A stretch of 64,000 nt of DNA from Caedibacter sp052030685 (GTDB lineage: Bacteria > Pseudomonadota > Gammaproteobacteria > Francisellales > Francisellaceae), in contig NZ_JBQAJM010000005.1 of NCBI RefSeq assembly GCF_052030685.1, positions 1 through 64,000 of the forward strand, given 5' to 3'. A program made the translations under genes and the position numbers. The notes beneath the pieces are model-generated. The model worked only from the letters and a program-made list of their open reading frames with translations, was not told the DNA's origin and searched no databases. Below, in pieces: positions 1 to 7,408 of this stretch; within the stretch, counting starts at the first letter, position 1, and every line of letters starts with the position of its first letter.

Positions 1-105
1 CACATTTATAATGTCGTGACCAATTGTTTGGAAGTTGCCTGCGCCCGTAACTTAAATCATATCTCAAGTGATATTCTCGAAGAAGTCCTCGAAAGCATGC
101 GTTAA
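1..105 (+). CDS. C-terminal end of an unidentified protein (partial)
   Basis: The first 34 codons of the window are open in frame 1 and end in TAA at 103-105. The reading begins HIYNVVTNCLEVACARN and ends LEEVLESMR. The piece looks helical and acidic at its end, but it is too short to assign to a family. The gene starts outside the window. It is followed by a long non-coding, repeat-rich stretch, so it is probably the last gene of its transcript. I judge it real mainly because it runs open from the edge with an amphipathic, protein-like composition. Confidence 0.45.
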   Translation, partial: HIYNVVTNCLEVACARNLNHISSDILEEVLESMR

Positions 106-366
106 TACCTACACGTGACATCTGTTTTCAATCGCAAGGAAGCGGTAAAGCCAAGGCTTTGTAAGCGAGCGTGCGAGCGAAGCTCTAGACTACTTTCATT
201 TGAAGAGCAAATTATAGAAGCAGGCAACCACATTGATTTAACATACGAATCATCCCTGCCTCCTTAATCGGATAAGATAAGAGACTGAAAAACAGTCAAA
301 ATTATCTCCGCATTCACCGTGGGACTATCGATGCCAAATAGTCGGGGACGCTACACTACTGCGTAA

Positions 367-392
367 GCGTTGGCTGAGCGTAAGTCGAAGCC
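367..392 (-). repeat. Dispersed repeat type A (inverted copy)
   Basis: The 26 bp here are the reverse complement of 18966-18991, apart from one base (GACTTACG against GACTCACG). The core is GGCTTCGACT..CGCTCAGCC. Both copies sit beside a copy of the two-hairpin repeat (type B). Nothing indicates a coding or regulatory role. Confidence 0.75.
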
Positions 393-403
393 TTTATAAT
401 TCC

Positions 404-455
404 CCCCTCACCCGCGCAGCTTATGCTGCACGAGGGATCCCACAAGAGGCGAGGT
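404..455 (+). repeat. Dispersed two-hairpin repeat type B, copy 1
   Basis: This 52-bp element begins CCCCTCACCCG, has a palindromic middle (GTGCAGC-type stem; here GCAGCTTATGCTGC), and ends GGCGAGGT. Related copies are at 8700-8751, 18996-19047, 22206-22254 and, inverted, 38086-38137. All copies are intergenic. The second stem (CCTC..GAGG) is degenerate here. Confidence 0.85.
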
Positions 456-511
456 GGAAAAATAACACAACTTTATTTCTATCATTACTAAGTATTTTGC
501 CCCCTAACGTG

Positions 512-532
512 CCCTTCGACTGATGCTCAGGG
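512..532 (+). repeat. Dispersed repeat type C (CCCTTCGACT..GCTCAGGG)
   Basis: This 21-bp imperfect palindrome resembles 19111-19130, which reads in the opposite orientation (CCCTGAGCGAAGTCGAAGGG). Short palindromes of this type are common intergenic repeats in many bacterial genomes. Here it is part of the A-B-C repeat group also seen at 18.97-19.13 kb. Confidence 0.65.
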
Positions 533-596
533 TACGTGCTTTTGAGTAAATATTTAATGCAGTCAATACAGGCTACTTTTCTTCTTCTCAACTCTG

Positions 597-1484
597 TTAA
601 GCACGTGGATGATGTTCCTTGTATAAATTCATTAATCGCACTTGTGATATATGCGTATAAATCGTTGTTGTTGATACACTGCTATGTCCCAAAAGCATTT
701 GCACTGAACGCAAATCAGCACCATGAGTTAACAAGTGTGTTGCAAACGCATGACGCAAAGTATGCGGTGAGATCTCTTTTTTGATGCCAACAAGCTCAAC
801 ATAAAACTTAATACGATGCCAGAACGTCTGGCGCGTAATCCCTTTTCGATGATGTGATACAAATAACTTATCAAGCTTCAATCCCTGCAGCCAGCCATCA
901 CGTACTTCATTAATATACTTATTTAAATACTCCAAAGCATATTCACCGGTTGGTACTAAACGTTCCTTTGAGCCTTTACCCATAACACGCACGACACCTT
1001 GGCGCAAATTAACATCATCCAAAGTTAAATTAACCAATTCACTCACGCGTAAGCCCGTGGCATAGATTAGCTCTAACAATGCCTTATCACGAATGCCAAT
1101 ATCCGTCGTTAAATCAGGTGCATCTAGCAACTTTTCAACATCTTCCTCGGAAAGATCTTTAGGTAAACTTTTAGGTAATTTGGGTAATATTAACTTCTGT
1201 GTTGGATTTGTTGTAATCTTTTGCTGTGCGTAACACCAACCGTAAAATTTATGCAAGGTTGAAATCATTCGTGCATTAGATCGAGCACTATAACCTTCAC
1301 TTAAGCGTTTGGCTAAAAAGGCTTGTAACTCTAAAAGTTGAAGATTAACTAAATCATGCTTTTGATAGAATTTAAGCAGATGATTTAAATCCGTTTTATA
1401 AGAGGATAAAGTGTTTTGGCTTAAACCTTCACTTAGCCAGATATCATCAATAAATTGATTAATAACTTCAGAATAATTATGCAT
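597..1484 (-). CDS. xerD: Tyrosine recombinase XerD
   Basis: XerD is the site-specific recombinase that, with XerC, resolves chromosome dimers at dif under FtsK control. The 295-aa protein has an N-terminal SAM-like core-binding domain (about 1-90) and a C-terminal catalytic domain. The six expected catalytic residues are visible: R146 (GLRVSEL), K170 (VMGKGSKERL), H241 and R244 (PHTLRH), H267 (LGHSS) and Y276 (TIYTH). The stretch around RDKALLELIYATGLRVSEL and LRQGVVRVMGKG matches XerD rather than XerC or phage integrases. I chose the ATG at 1484 over an upstream TTG at 1496; the preceding gene on this strand ends at 1477, giving an 8-nt overlap and likely translational coupling. No strong Shine-Dalgarno precedes it, which fits coupling. 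Confidence 0.93.
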   Translation of the reverse strand: MHNYSEVINQFIDDIWLSEGLSQNTLSSYKTDLNHLLKFYQKHDLVNLQLLELQAFLAKRLSEGYSARSNARMISTLHKFYGWCYAQQKITTNPTQKLILPKLPKSLPKDLSEEDVEKLLDAPDLTTDIGIRDKALLELIYATGLRVSELVNLTLDDVNLRQGVVRVMGKGSKERLVPTGEYALEYLNKYINEVRDGWLQGLKLDKLFVSHHRKGITRQTFWHRIKFYVELVGIKKEISPHTLRHAFATHLLTHGADLRSVQMLLGHSSVSTTTIYTHISQVRLMNLYKEHHPRA

Positions 1485-2166
1485 TTTTAGCCGCAATTAA
1501 ATTTTCTATGCTTTCAAGCCATTCATTAAAGAGAAAACATTTTTCTCTTATGCAAGGTATGCCTATTTTCATTGCAATAGCTATCCCCGTTGTTGTCTTG
1601 GCAAACTTACCTGTTGCAGTAAATCCATCAAGTCTTTTAGAAGGCGCTGTCTCTCTAGAGTTATTAATTGCTTCAGGTGTAGAAAACGCTTCAACTATCT
1701 TAGTTATTTTATGTTCATCAATATTTAAGGATTGTGCCAGAATGCTACTGTCGCTAAATAACAACGCCTCGAATTCATGCATTACCATATAAGGGATAAA
1801 TCGTGCTGTGATGTGTAACTGAGGTAAGTCTTCACATAGTGTACTAATCGTTCGCTCATTAAGGTGTTTTGAAATGTCTTGTATTGAGTAATTTTGTGAT
1901 ATATCTGCAATACCAGGCCATTCTTTAATCCCGTAGTAATCAATCATGGTTGTTACATAAATATCAGAACGTTGCTTTAGATATATGGCTATATCTTGCT
2001 TAACTCTTTCAAATCGAACATCACCACCTTTTTGTCCAGGTTTTGAAACTTGAGTTGCCCGTATAAATATATTCTTAGGCGCAAGATACGGCTGCACTAC
2101 TTTTTCAATAAACGTCTGCTCTGTTCTACCTTCGACTATAGTCATAACCTCAATATAATTACTCAT
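1477..2166 (-). CDS. DUF4276 family TOPRIM-like protein, partner of the upstream AAA ATPase
   Basis: The 229-aa protein has the DUF4276 hallmarks: an N-terminal VEGRTEQTF motif with E12 and E16, an MIDYYGI motif with D76, a HEFEALLFSD motif near 130-139, and a C-terminal PSKRL..FNEWLE block. These fit a TOPRIM-like metal-dependent nuclease fold in which the Glu and Asp residues bind metal. DUF4276 genes usually lie beside AAA ATPases, as here. The ATG at 2166 has a strong GGAGGA site 8 nt upstream and overlaps the ATPase stop by 8 nt (ATGAGTAA). The pair resembles the split ATPase/TOPRIM arrangement of OLD class 4 and PARIS systems, so a role in phage defence is likely but inferred. The exact effector activity cannot be read from sequence. 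Confidence 0.8.
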   Translation of the reverse strand: MSNYIEVMTIVEGRTEQTFIEKVVQPYLAPKNIFIRATQVSKPGQKGGDVRFERVKQDIAIYLKQRSDIYVTTMIDYYGIKEWPGIADISQNYSIQDISKHLNERTISTLCEDLPQLHITARFIPYMVMHEFEALLFSDSSILAQSLNIDEHKITKIVEAFSTPEAINNSRETAPSKRLDGFTATGKFAKTTTGIAIAMKIGIPCIREKCFLFNEWLESIENLIAAKNA

Positions 2167-3370
2167 ACTGAGGTCCTCCAGCAATAACATTTTTAGCCCA
2201 TAACTCGCCAACTGAGTAATTTTCAAGCCATTGTGAAAAATCTTTTTCACTTAAACGCTCAAAAGTCGATGCTCCTTCTTTGCGATTAACGACAATAATA
2301 TCTTCAACTGCAAATTGATCGATTAATTCCGGAGATTGTGTCGCTACAATTACTTGCGTTCTTTGAGCTGCTTGCTGAATTAGCTCTGCCAAGATAACAA
2401 TAGCTGCTGGATGAAGCCCTAACTCTGGTTCATCAATAATAATTGTTGATGGTGGTTCAGATTGTAATAAGGCAGTTGCTAGACAAATAAAACGAATTGA
2501 TCCGTCGGATAAATGATATGGTTGCATTGGGTAATCTGAGCCTTTTTGTAACCAATCAAGCTTTACTGTTTGCTCTTGTCCAGATACTTTAATATCTAAT
2601 ATAAAATCATCAAAAAATGGCATAACCAATCTAATCGCATTAAGAATTTCTATATAGGAATCATGAAAATTATTTCTTAAATTTAATAGAAATGATGCAA
2701 TATTTTTTGCATCACCATAAAGCTTCTTATTATTCTCAACAATATCTGATCGACGCATCGGTGAGTTAGCACTTGTATCATGAAAGTGATATACAACCCA
2801 GTTAGATATCGAACGATGCACAAAATATCCAATGCCATTATATTTGCCATCTGCAGACCTCTCACTTTTTAACTCCGAAATTCTGCTCTCTCTACTGGGC
2901 AGTCCATAGCTACGCCATGTATCTTTTGATGGCCATGACCACCCTTCATTTTCTGTATGCAACTTTGAATCCATTTCGTCAATCTCAAATTCCAAACCCA
3001 TGAAAGGGTTCTTTTGAAATGCTCTACTTTCTTCAATTAGAAAATCCTCTTCTACTGTTGGCACTAGCTCAAGAGCATAGTAATTTCTCGCTTCCATATT
3101 GTTTGTTGACTGGAACTCAAAAGAAACTTTTATTCTTTCCGTAATTTTGGGGCCATTATAAAGGAAGTTATCAGCCCTACCACGACTACTAATAAATGAT
3201 GTGAAGTTACCCTCACTCATTGCCATCAGCATTCGAAAAATTTGAATAAAATTACTTTTTCCTGCACCATTGGCACCAATTAAAATATTTAAACTTCCAA
3301 GCTCTAGACTATCTAAATCAGCAATAGATTTAAACCCACTAACTTTCATTCGCGTTAAATAACCTTTCAT
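2159..3370 (-). CDS. AAA/ABC-type ATPase (OLD/PARIS-like), partner of DUF4276 protein
   Basis: The 403-aa protein is a RecF/SMC-like single-chain ATPase. Walker A is GANGAGKS at 32-39, the signature helix reads LSDGSIRF, Walker B is IIIDEPELGLHP with D313 and E314, and a switch region reads VIVATQSPELID. The tail motif YSVGELWAKNVIAGGP is typical of ATPases paired with DUF4276. I chose the ATG at 3370 because AAGGAA lies 7 nt upstream; a GTG at 3388 lacks a site. It overlaps the DUF4276 start by 8 nt, so the two are made together. The family acts in anti-phage sensing in characterised relatives; the trigger here is unknown. The pair sits directly upstream of xerD, with an AT-rich promoter region at 3371-3550. 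Confidence 0.85.
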   Translation of the reverse strand: MKGYLTRMKVSGFKSIADLDSLELGSLNILIGANGAGKSNFIQIFRMLMAMSEGNFTSFISSRGRADNFLYNGPKITERIKVSFEFQSTNNMEARNYYALELVPTVEEDFLIEESRAFQKNPFMGLEFEIDEMDSKLHTENEGWSWPSKDTWRSYGLPSRESRISELKSERSADGKYNGIGYFVHRSISNWVVYHFHDTSANSPMRRSDIVENNKKLYGDAKNIASFLLNLRNNFHDSYIEILNAIRLVMPFFDDFILDIKVSGQEQTVKLDWLQKGSDYPMQPYHLSDGSIRFICLATALLQSEPPSTIIIDEPELGLHPAAIVILAELIQQAAQRTQVIVATQSPELIDQFAVEDIIVVNRKEGASTFERLSEKDFSQWLENYSVGELWAKNVIAGGPQYE

Positions 3371-3552
3371 ATTATTCCTTGAGATCACTCAAAACTCTGA
3401 AGTTGTCTAAGTACATTAGGGCTATTTTAATCAATATTTCGGATAACGTTAACCAATATTTTGGATCAAAAAATCATGACAACGAACGCTTAAATGACAT
3501 GAGACAAACTTACTTTAACAAAAAAATCGAATGGTTAATTTTAAGTAAGTCA

Positions 3553-3584
3553 TAAAAACAAAAAAGGTTGGCGATGCCAACCTT
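3553..3584 (-). terminator. Rho-independent terminator of the rpsP-rimM-trmD-rplS operon
   Basis: On the minus strand a perfect 9-bp stem AAGGTTGGC / GCCAACCTT with a 3-nt loop is followed by an interrupted T-rich tail. It begins 6 nt after the rplS stop codon. Confidence 0.92.
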
Positions 3585-3589
3585 GAAAA

Positions 3590-3937
3590 TTATACTTTTT
3601 CTTTGATTCTTGCGGCCTTACCAGTCAAGCCACGCATGTAGTAAAGCTTAGCGCGACGAACTTTAGCACGTCTTTCGACAACAACGCTGTCAATAATTGG
3701 GCTATGTGTTTGAAACGTACGCTCCACACCTTCACCAGATGACATTTTACGTACAGTAAATGCTGAGTTGATACCACGATTCTTGATCGCAAGTACGAAG
3801 CCTTTAAACGCCTGAATACGCGCTTTATCACCTTCTTTTACCCATACATTAACTGTTACTGAATCACCAGGGTGAAATATTGGCAAATCAGTGCGTAGTT
3901 GTGAATTCTCAACCATTTCTAAGTATTTATTCTTCAT
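3590..3937 (-). CDS. rplS: 50S ribosomal protein L19
   Basis: L19 sits at the 30S-50S interface of the ribosome. The 115-aa length and motifs (FHPGDSVTVNVWVKEG, FKGFVLAIKNRG, ERTFQTHSP, RRAKVRRAKLYYMRG) match the family over its full length. AGGAGAAAG lies just upstream of the ATG. It is the last gene of the rpsP-rimM-trmD-rplS operon, in the standard gammaproteobacterial order, and is followed at once by a strong terminator. Confidence 0.98.
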   Translation of the reverse strand: MKNKYLEMVENSQLRTDLPIFHPGDSVTVNVWVKEGDKARIQAFKGFVLAIKNRGINSAFTVRKMSSGEGVERTFQTHSPIIDSVVVERRAKVRRAKLYYMRGLTGKAARIKEKV

Positions 3938-3970
3938 TTCTTTCTCCTAATTGTGCATTCTCTATCACAT

Positions 3971-4717
3971 TTATTGTTTTTCATCTTGGGCTAACTGCTC
4001 AAGATATTGCTTATCTTCATTCGATAGACATAGGCACTCAATCAATTCTTTACGTCGTAGAAAAGTACGTTTTAACTTTTGCTGATACCGCCATTGTTGA
4101 ATCTTCTGATGATCTCCAGATAACAATACCGTCGGCACATCACCTGCATCAACATGTGTTGCAGGTCGCGTATAATGCGGACAATCTAACAAACCATCAT
4201 AAAATGAATCTTCAACAGCTGATGCTTGATCATTTAACACACCCGGCAGTAAGCGCACGATGCTATCAATCAATGTCATCGCCGGTAGCTCGCCACCGCT
4301 TAAGACATAATCACCTATTGAAATTTCTTCATCAACATGACGCTCAATCAAACGCTCATCGATACCTTCATAACGACCACAAAGCAAGATTAAAGCATCT
4401 TCACAAGCAAATTCTTTAACTACGTTTTGAGTTAAGGGTTTTCCTTGCGGCGACAAGTATACAACTTTAGCGGGTTTGTTCAATCTTTTTTTGGCTTCAA
4501 CAATGGCTTTTTGCAAAGGGTCATACATCATCACCATCCCAGGTCCACCACCAAAGGGACGATCATCAATTGTCTGATAACGATTCATTGCAAACTGGCG
4601 CGGATTAATGGTCATAAGCCTTGCTTTTTCAAGCTGAAATGCGCGTGCTGAAACACCGTATTGAGTAATCGCATCAAACATTTCAGGAAATATCGTAATC
4701 GCTGCAAAGTTAATCAT
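3971..4717 (-). CDS. trmD: tRNA (guanine37-N1)-methyltransferase TrmD
   Basis: TrmD methylates G37 next to the anticodon using S-adenosylmethionine and so prevents +1 frameshifting. The 248-aa protein is of the SPOUT class with a trefoil knot. Visible motifs are FPEMF near the N-terminus, DDRPFGGGPGM, YLSPQGKPL, LLCGRYEGIDERL, and SIGDYVLSGGELPAM, which forms the knot and cofactor site; the C-terminal domain has PHYTRP and VLLSGDH. The ATG at 4717 has AGAGAAAG upstream. Ten codons of possible upstream extension overlap rimM and are unlikely to be used. The gap to rimM is 11 nt. Confidence 0.97.
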   Translation of the reverse strand: MINFAAITIFPEMFDAITQYGVSARAFQLEKARLMTINPRQFAMNRYQTIDDRPFGGGPGMVMMYDPLQKAIVEAKKRLNKPAKVVYLSPQGKPLTQNVVKEFACEDALILLCGRYEGIDERLIERHVDEEISIGDYVLSGGELPAMTLIDSIVRLLPGVLNDQASAVEDSFYDGLLDCPHYTRPATHVDAGDVPTVLLSGDHQKIQQWRYQQKLKRTFLRRKELIECLCLSNEDKQYLEQLAQDEKQ

Positions 4718-4728
4718 TATACTTTCTC

Positions 4729-5259
4729 TTAATAGTCGTATTGCCAATTAACAGTTATTATCTTTTGATTCTTGTTAACGTCAATCACATAGTCGTTCAC
4801 AAAAGGTATCAAATACGATTGATCTTTATGTTTGCAACAAAGCACCTCATTGGCACCTGTATCTAAAATATCATCAACCCTGCCAAATGACTGCCCTTCT
4901 TTGTTAACAACCTGCATACCGATTAAGTCTACCCAATAGTATTCATCTTCTGCTGTTTCTTTTAACACCGACCTTGGCACAGCGAGTAAGGCATTGGTAT
5001 ATTTCGCTGCAATTTCTTTGACATCGGCATCAGCAAACTGAATCACAAGCTTATCACCGACGCGACTGACAGATTCTCCTGTTAACACTGACCACGTGCG
5101 ATCACTTGCTTTTTTGATATACCATTGACCATAAGACAGCGCTGTTTCAATCGAATCACTTAAGACATATAGCTTTAATTCACCTTTTAAACGATATGTT
5201 GCACCCACTTTGGCAATGACGATCATTTCATCATTTTGCACATTATCTTGTTGTGACAT
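4729..5259 (-). CDS. rimM: Ribosome maturation factor RimM
   Basis: RimM binds S19 and assists maturation of the 30S head domain. The protein has about 176 residues, an N-terminal RimM barrel (VIAKVGATYRLKGELKLYVLSD) and a C-terminal PRC-barrel (YYWVDLIGMQV, VDDILDTGANEVL, IPFVNDYVIDV). I chose the ATG at 5259 because AAGG lies 9 nt upstream; a TTG seven codons earlier lacks support, and an internal ATG at about 5226 cannot be excluded. It lies between rpsP and trmD as in other gammaproteobacteria, but an unusually long 146-nt gap containing a hairpin separates it from rpsP. Confidence 0.95.
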   Translation of the reverse strand: MSQQDNVQNDEMIVIAKVGATYRLKGELKLYVLSDSIETALSYGQWYIKKASDRTWSVLTGESVSRVGDKLVIQFADADVKEIAAKYTNALLAVPRSVLKETAEDEYYWVDLIGMQVVNKEGQSFGRVDDILDTGANEVLCCKHKDQSYLIPFVNDYVIDVNKNQKIITVNWQYDY

Positions 5260-5308
5260 GTTAACAACCTTATTCTGCAATCAATTAAAATAAAATTAAA
5301 CACATAAA

Positions 5309-5348
5309 ACAAAAACGCCAATCAACGATATAAGCGTGATTGGCGTTT
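5309..5348 (-). terminator. Terminator-like hairpin between rpsP and rimM
   Basis: A perfect 12-bp inverted repeat (AAACGCCAATCA at 5313-5324 with its complement at 5337-5348) forms a stem with a 12-nt loop. On the minus strand it is followed by a short T-run. It would reduce read-through from rpsP into rimM-trmD-rplS, or act as a processing or attenuation site. Confidence 0.75.
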
Positions 5349-5405
5349 CTTAAAAACTTAAAAACTCAACATAAGCACTTAGCGTGCTTTGTGCTTTTAT
5401 TTTAT

Positions 5406-5663
5406 TTAAGCTTGCGCTGTTGCTTTACGCGCTTCTTTAACAATAGAAGTCACACGATCAGACATCTTAGCACCTGTACCTAACCAGTAGTCAACACGCT
5501 CAAGATCAACACGTACTTTTTCTTCATGTTCTTTTGCCAATGGATTAAAGAAACCCACACGTTCGATAGGACGACCATCACGCGCTTTACGGCTATCTGT
5601 TACTACGATTCTATAAAAAGGACGCTTCTTAGCGCCACCTCTAGCCATACGAATTACGACCAT
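5406..5663 (-). CDS. rpsP: 30S ribosomal protein S16
   Basis: S16 is an early-assembling protein of the 30S body. The 85-aa reading from the ATG at 5663 (MVVIRMARGGAKKRPFYRIVV) matches S16 from its first residue, and RPIERVGFFNP and DRVDYWL-like motifs follow. GGAGA lies 6 nt upstream of the ATG; the 19 codons of open frame further upstream are leader. It heads the rpsP-rimM-trmD-rplS operon. A candidate promoter with a GC-rich discriminator lies about 70 bp upstream. Confidence 0.97.
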   Translation of the reverse strand: MVVIRMARGGAKKRPFYRIVVTDSRKARDGRPIERVGFFNPLAKEHEEKVRVDLERVDYWLGTGAKMSDRVTSIVKEARKATAQA

Positions 5664-5726
5664 AATATTCTCCAAATTTTCTATATTAATTATTGTTGCT
5701 CTAGAATCTGTGCTAAACACAAAAAC

Positions 5727-5738
5727 GGGCGCATTTTA
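5727..5738 (-). promoter_or_regulatory. Candidate rpsP promoter -10 box with GC-rich discriminator
   Basis: On the minus strand TAAAAT (5733-5738) is followed directly by GCGCCC (5727-5732). GC-rich discriminators are typical of stringently controlled ribosomal promoters. No clear -35 box is visible, so this is tentative. Confidence 0.3.
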
Positions 5739-5803
5739 GCGTATTTTTGACATAAGCACCAGTGGTTTTCGAGTTTAGTTTTTATTTTTATGTAAATTAA
5801 TTT

Positions 5804-5914
5804 ATGGCTTATCTGATCATTTTATTGGGCGCTTTGACAGCGAGTCTTCTCCCAGTATTTTTCCCAGTGGATCATAAACTCACAGCGACATACCATAAAG
5901 AAACAGCAAAATGA
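5804..5914 (+). CDS. Possible 36-aa small membrane peptide
   Basis: An ATG-started frame of 36 codons reads MAYLIILLGALTASLLPVF, then a short polar, basic tail, and ends in TGA. It would be a single hydrophobic helix of about 19 residues. No Shine-Dalgarno sequence is visible, and the gene could be a chance frame or the remnant of a longer membrane protein. It lies 34 nt before the hypothetical gene at 5949 on the same strand, so it might be its leader. Confidence 0.25.
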   Translation: MAYLIILLGALTASLLPVFFPVDHKLTATYHKETAK

Positions 5915-5948
5915 GTTTGCTTTAATTACAAAATAAGGAGAGCTTTTT

Positions 5949-6311
5949 ATGAGTATTGCTACAGTTCATGGGGTACCTAGCAATTCGAGCGTGGATATAG
6001 AAGAAAATATTGAGGACTTTTGTTACAAACTAAATATCGTTGCTGTTTGCTATAACGACGTCGGCAAACTCGTTAAGACCACAGCAAACTTTGACCTAAT
6101 AAACCTACCATTAAATGAATTTCACAACTTAGTCTCATTTGAGAGTCTATCGCGTTTAGGCACTCAGTACATAACGCATGAAACAACCAACCAAGTGATC
6201 ACATTGCGCTTAAATATTATTTACCAATCTAAAAACCACTATTGGATAGGTGTTAATATTGCCGAACTTATGAAGCTGCCTCATGGATATTTGGGTCAAA
6301 CGCAAATATGA
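5949..6311 (+). CDS. Hypothetical protein, 120 aa
   Basis: I do not recognise this protein. It is acidic with alternating hydrophobic stretches (KLNIVAVCYNDVGKLVK, VITLRLNIIY, HYWIGVNIAELMKL) that suggest a small soluble alpha/beta protein. It has no signal peptide or membrane segment. AAGGAG lies 9 nt upstream of the ATG, which supports translation. The stop codon falls at the start of a dispersed repeat, so the C-terminal few residues may derive from that element. It stands alone, pointing away from the ribosomal operon. Confidence 0.65.
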   Translation: MSIATVHGVPSNSSVDIEENIEDFCYKLNIVAVCYNDVGKLVKTTANFDLINLPLNEFHNLVSFESLSRLGTQYITHETTNQVITLRLNIIYQSKNHYWIGVNIAELMKLPHGYLGQTQI

Positions 6312-6376
6312 CGATTCATGGTCATTCCCAGACTTGATCCAAGAATCAAAAAACACCTGATCATATTTTCATAACT
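6304..6376 (+). repeat. Dispersed repeat type E, copy 1
   Basis: The stretch AATATGACG..GTCATTC..GACTTGATCC..AATC..AAAACACCT..CATA is closely matched at 54289-54368 (GTCATTCTTGGACTTGATCC there). The two copies agree at most positions over about 75 bp. This one overlaps the stop codon of the gene at 5949-6311. Confidence 0.75.
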
Positions 6377-6448
6377 GCTAAAGATTGTGAGGGGATAAAT
6401 GTTAAGATCTTGAGAAGGGGAATGTTTTAGATTAATAATATGATACTT

Positions 6449-6637
6449 TTATTCACTATCTGAGTTCATCATCGCTATACTTGGTGTGTTTTTGGCAGGT
6501 TGAACAAGGCTATGTTTATATGCTTTGTTTGAGTTTGGAACATAATCAGTCCCTGCATAAGCTGCTGCTAAATTACCTGATAAGAAAATACCGATAAACA
6601 TCAGTGCAATCGCTTTAAAAAATTTGTTCTTTTTCAT
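6449..6637 (-). CDS. Small secreted protein with AGTDY mature N-terminus
   Basis: The 62-aa protein has a classical signal peptide: positively charged MKKNKFFK, a hydrophobic core IALMFIGIFLSG, and a likely signal-peptidase I site AYA-GTDY near residue 28/29. The mature peptide would be about 34 residues, polar and without cysteine. AAGGAG lies upstream of the ATG. It resembles the small protein at 48521-48676 in signal peptide and in the AGTD-aromatic start of the mature part. The function is unknown; a periplasmic or secreted peptide is likely. Confidence 0.7.
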   Translation of the reverse strand: MKKNKFFKAIALMFIGIFLSGNLAAAYAGTDYVPNSNKAYKHSLVQPAKNTPSIAMMNSDSE

Positions 6638-6773
6638 TTTAAGTGCTCCTTTAATAATTTTACGTTTCTATGGGGGAGTGTTATAACACCTGTTCATCAT
6701 CGATAATCAAAATTAATAAAAGCTTAAGATGTCACAGCAAATAAAAAGAGTTTTAAAAAAGCAAATTCAATAG

Positions 6774-7397
6774 CTAAATTTCAATAATAACTTCGGTTGA
6801 AGCAGCACGAAACTTTTTTGGTAAATCCATGGCACTATAACCAAATGCACACATCACACCTGAGAAATCAAAATCATCAAAATTAATTTGTTTATATTCA
6901 TCAAGGACTTTCTTAACATTTTCAGCTTCAAAACCCTCGATAGGACAACTGCTAATATCTAAAGATTGTGCGGCATTGAGTAGGTTCGTTAGCGCAATAT
7001 AACACTGTCTTTTTGCCCAGGCATCCGTATCTTCAACACTGAGATAGTTTTGCACTAAACCTAAATATGTATCCTGGATTTTTGGTGGTAAATTTCGTCG
7101 TGAAACCTTTTGACGAACATAATCACTCTTACCACGGAAATTATGCGCTTTGCGGCTTAAGATGATTACAATAAAGCTTGAATCCGTAATTTGACTTTGA
7201 TTCCAGCATGCAGGTTTTAATTTCTCACGCAATTTATCATCTTGGATCACGACAAACTGCCATGGTTCCAAACCAAACGATGATGGCGACAGACGCCCTG
7301 CTTCTAAAATAAATGCTTTATCTTTAGCAGAAATTTTGCGTGTCGGGTCAAATTTCTTGCAAGCAAAGCGCTGTTCTAATAGTTCAATATAATTCAT
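6774..7397 (-). CDS. Nitroreductase-family NAD(P)H-dependent flavin oxidoreductase
   Basis: The 207-aa protein belongs to the nitroreductase fold, homodimeric FMN enzymes that reduce nitro compounds or quinones with NAD(P)H. Supporting motifs are the N-terminal RFACKKFD, LSPSSFGLEPWQFVVI (flavin contact), the AKRQCYIALTNLLNAAQSLDISSCPIEGF block, and a C-terminal GYSA..PKKFR tail that resembles NfsB-type proteins. AGAGGA precedes the ATG. It starts 11 nt after the stop of the aminotransferase gene, so the two form one transcription unit. The physiological substrate is not deducible. Confidence 0.88.
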   Translation of the reverse strand: MNYIELLEQRFACKKFDPTRKISAKDKAFILEAGRLSPSSFGLEPWQFVVIQDDKLREKLKPACWNQSQITDSSFIVIILSRKAHNFRGKSDYVRQKVSRRNLPPKIQDTYLGLVQNYLSVEDTDAWAKRQCYIALTNLLNAAQSLDISSCPIEGFEAENVKKVLDEYKQINFDDFDFSGVMCAFGYSAMDLPKKFRAASTEVIIEI

Positions 7398-7408
7398 CAG
7401 AATCCTCT

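Larger units (their letters stand above)
106..596. other. 491-bp gene-free stretch with composite repeats
   Basis: No convincing gene lies here. It holds small hairpins (AAAGCC/GGCTTT near 147-160, GACTG/CAGTC at 281-295, GACTAT/ATAGTC near 312-333) and three dispersed repeat types that recur elsewhere in the window: 367-392, 404-455 and 512-532. An open frame across 536-784 on the + strand runs antisense over the 3' end of xerD and is not considered coding. Confidence 0.6.

Noticed and set aside
536..784. 82-aa open frame antisense to the xerD 3' end
   Set aside because: It is antisense to a well-conserved gene and its start lies in a repeat; no ribosome site or homology.
597..1484. Integrase of a mobile element carrying the ATPase/DUF4276 pair
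   Set aside because: Catalytic-domain motifs are those of chromosomal XerD; no attachment repeats or tRNA are seen.
1508..1792. 94-aa open frame on the + strand
   Set aside because: It is a shadow antisense to the DUF4276 gene, which has clear family motifs.
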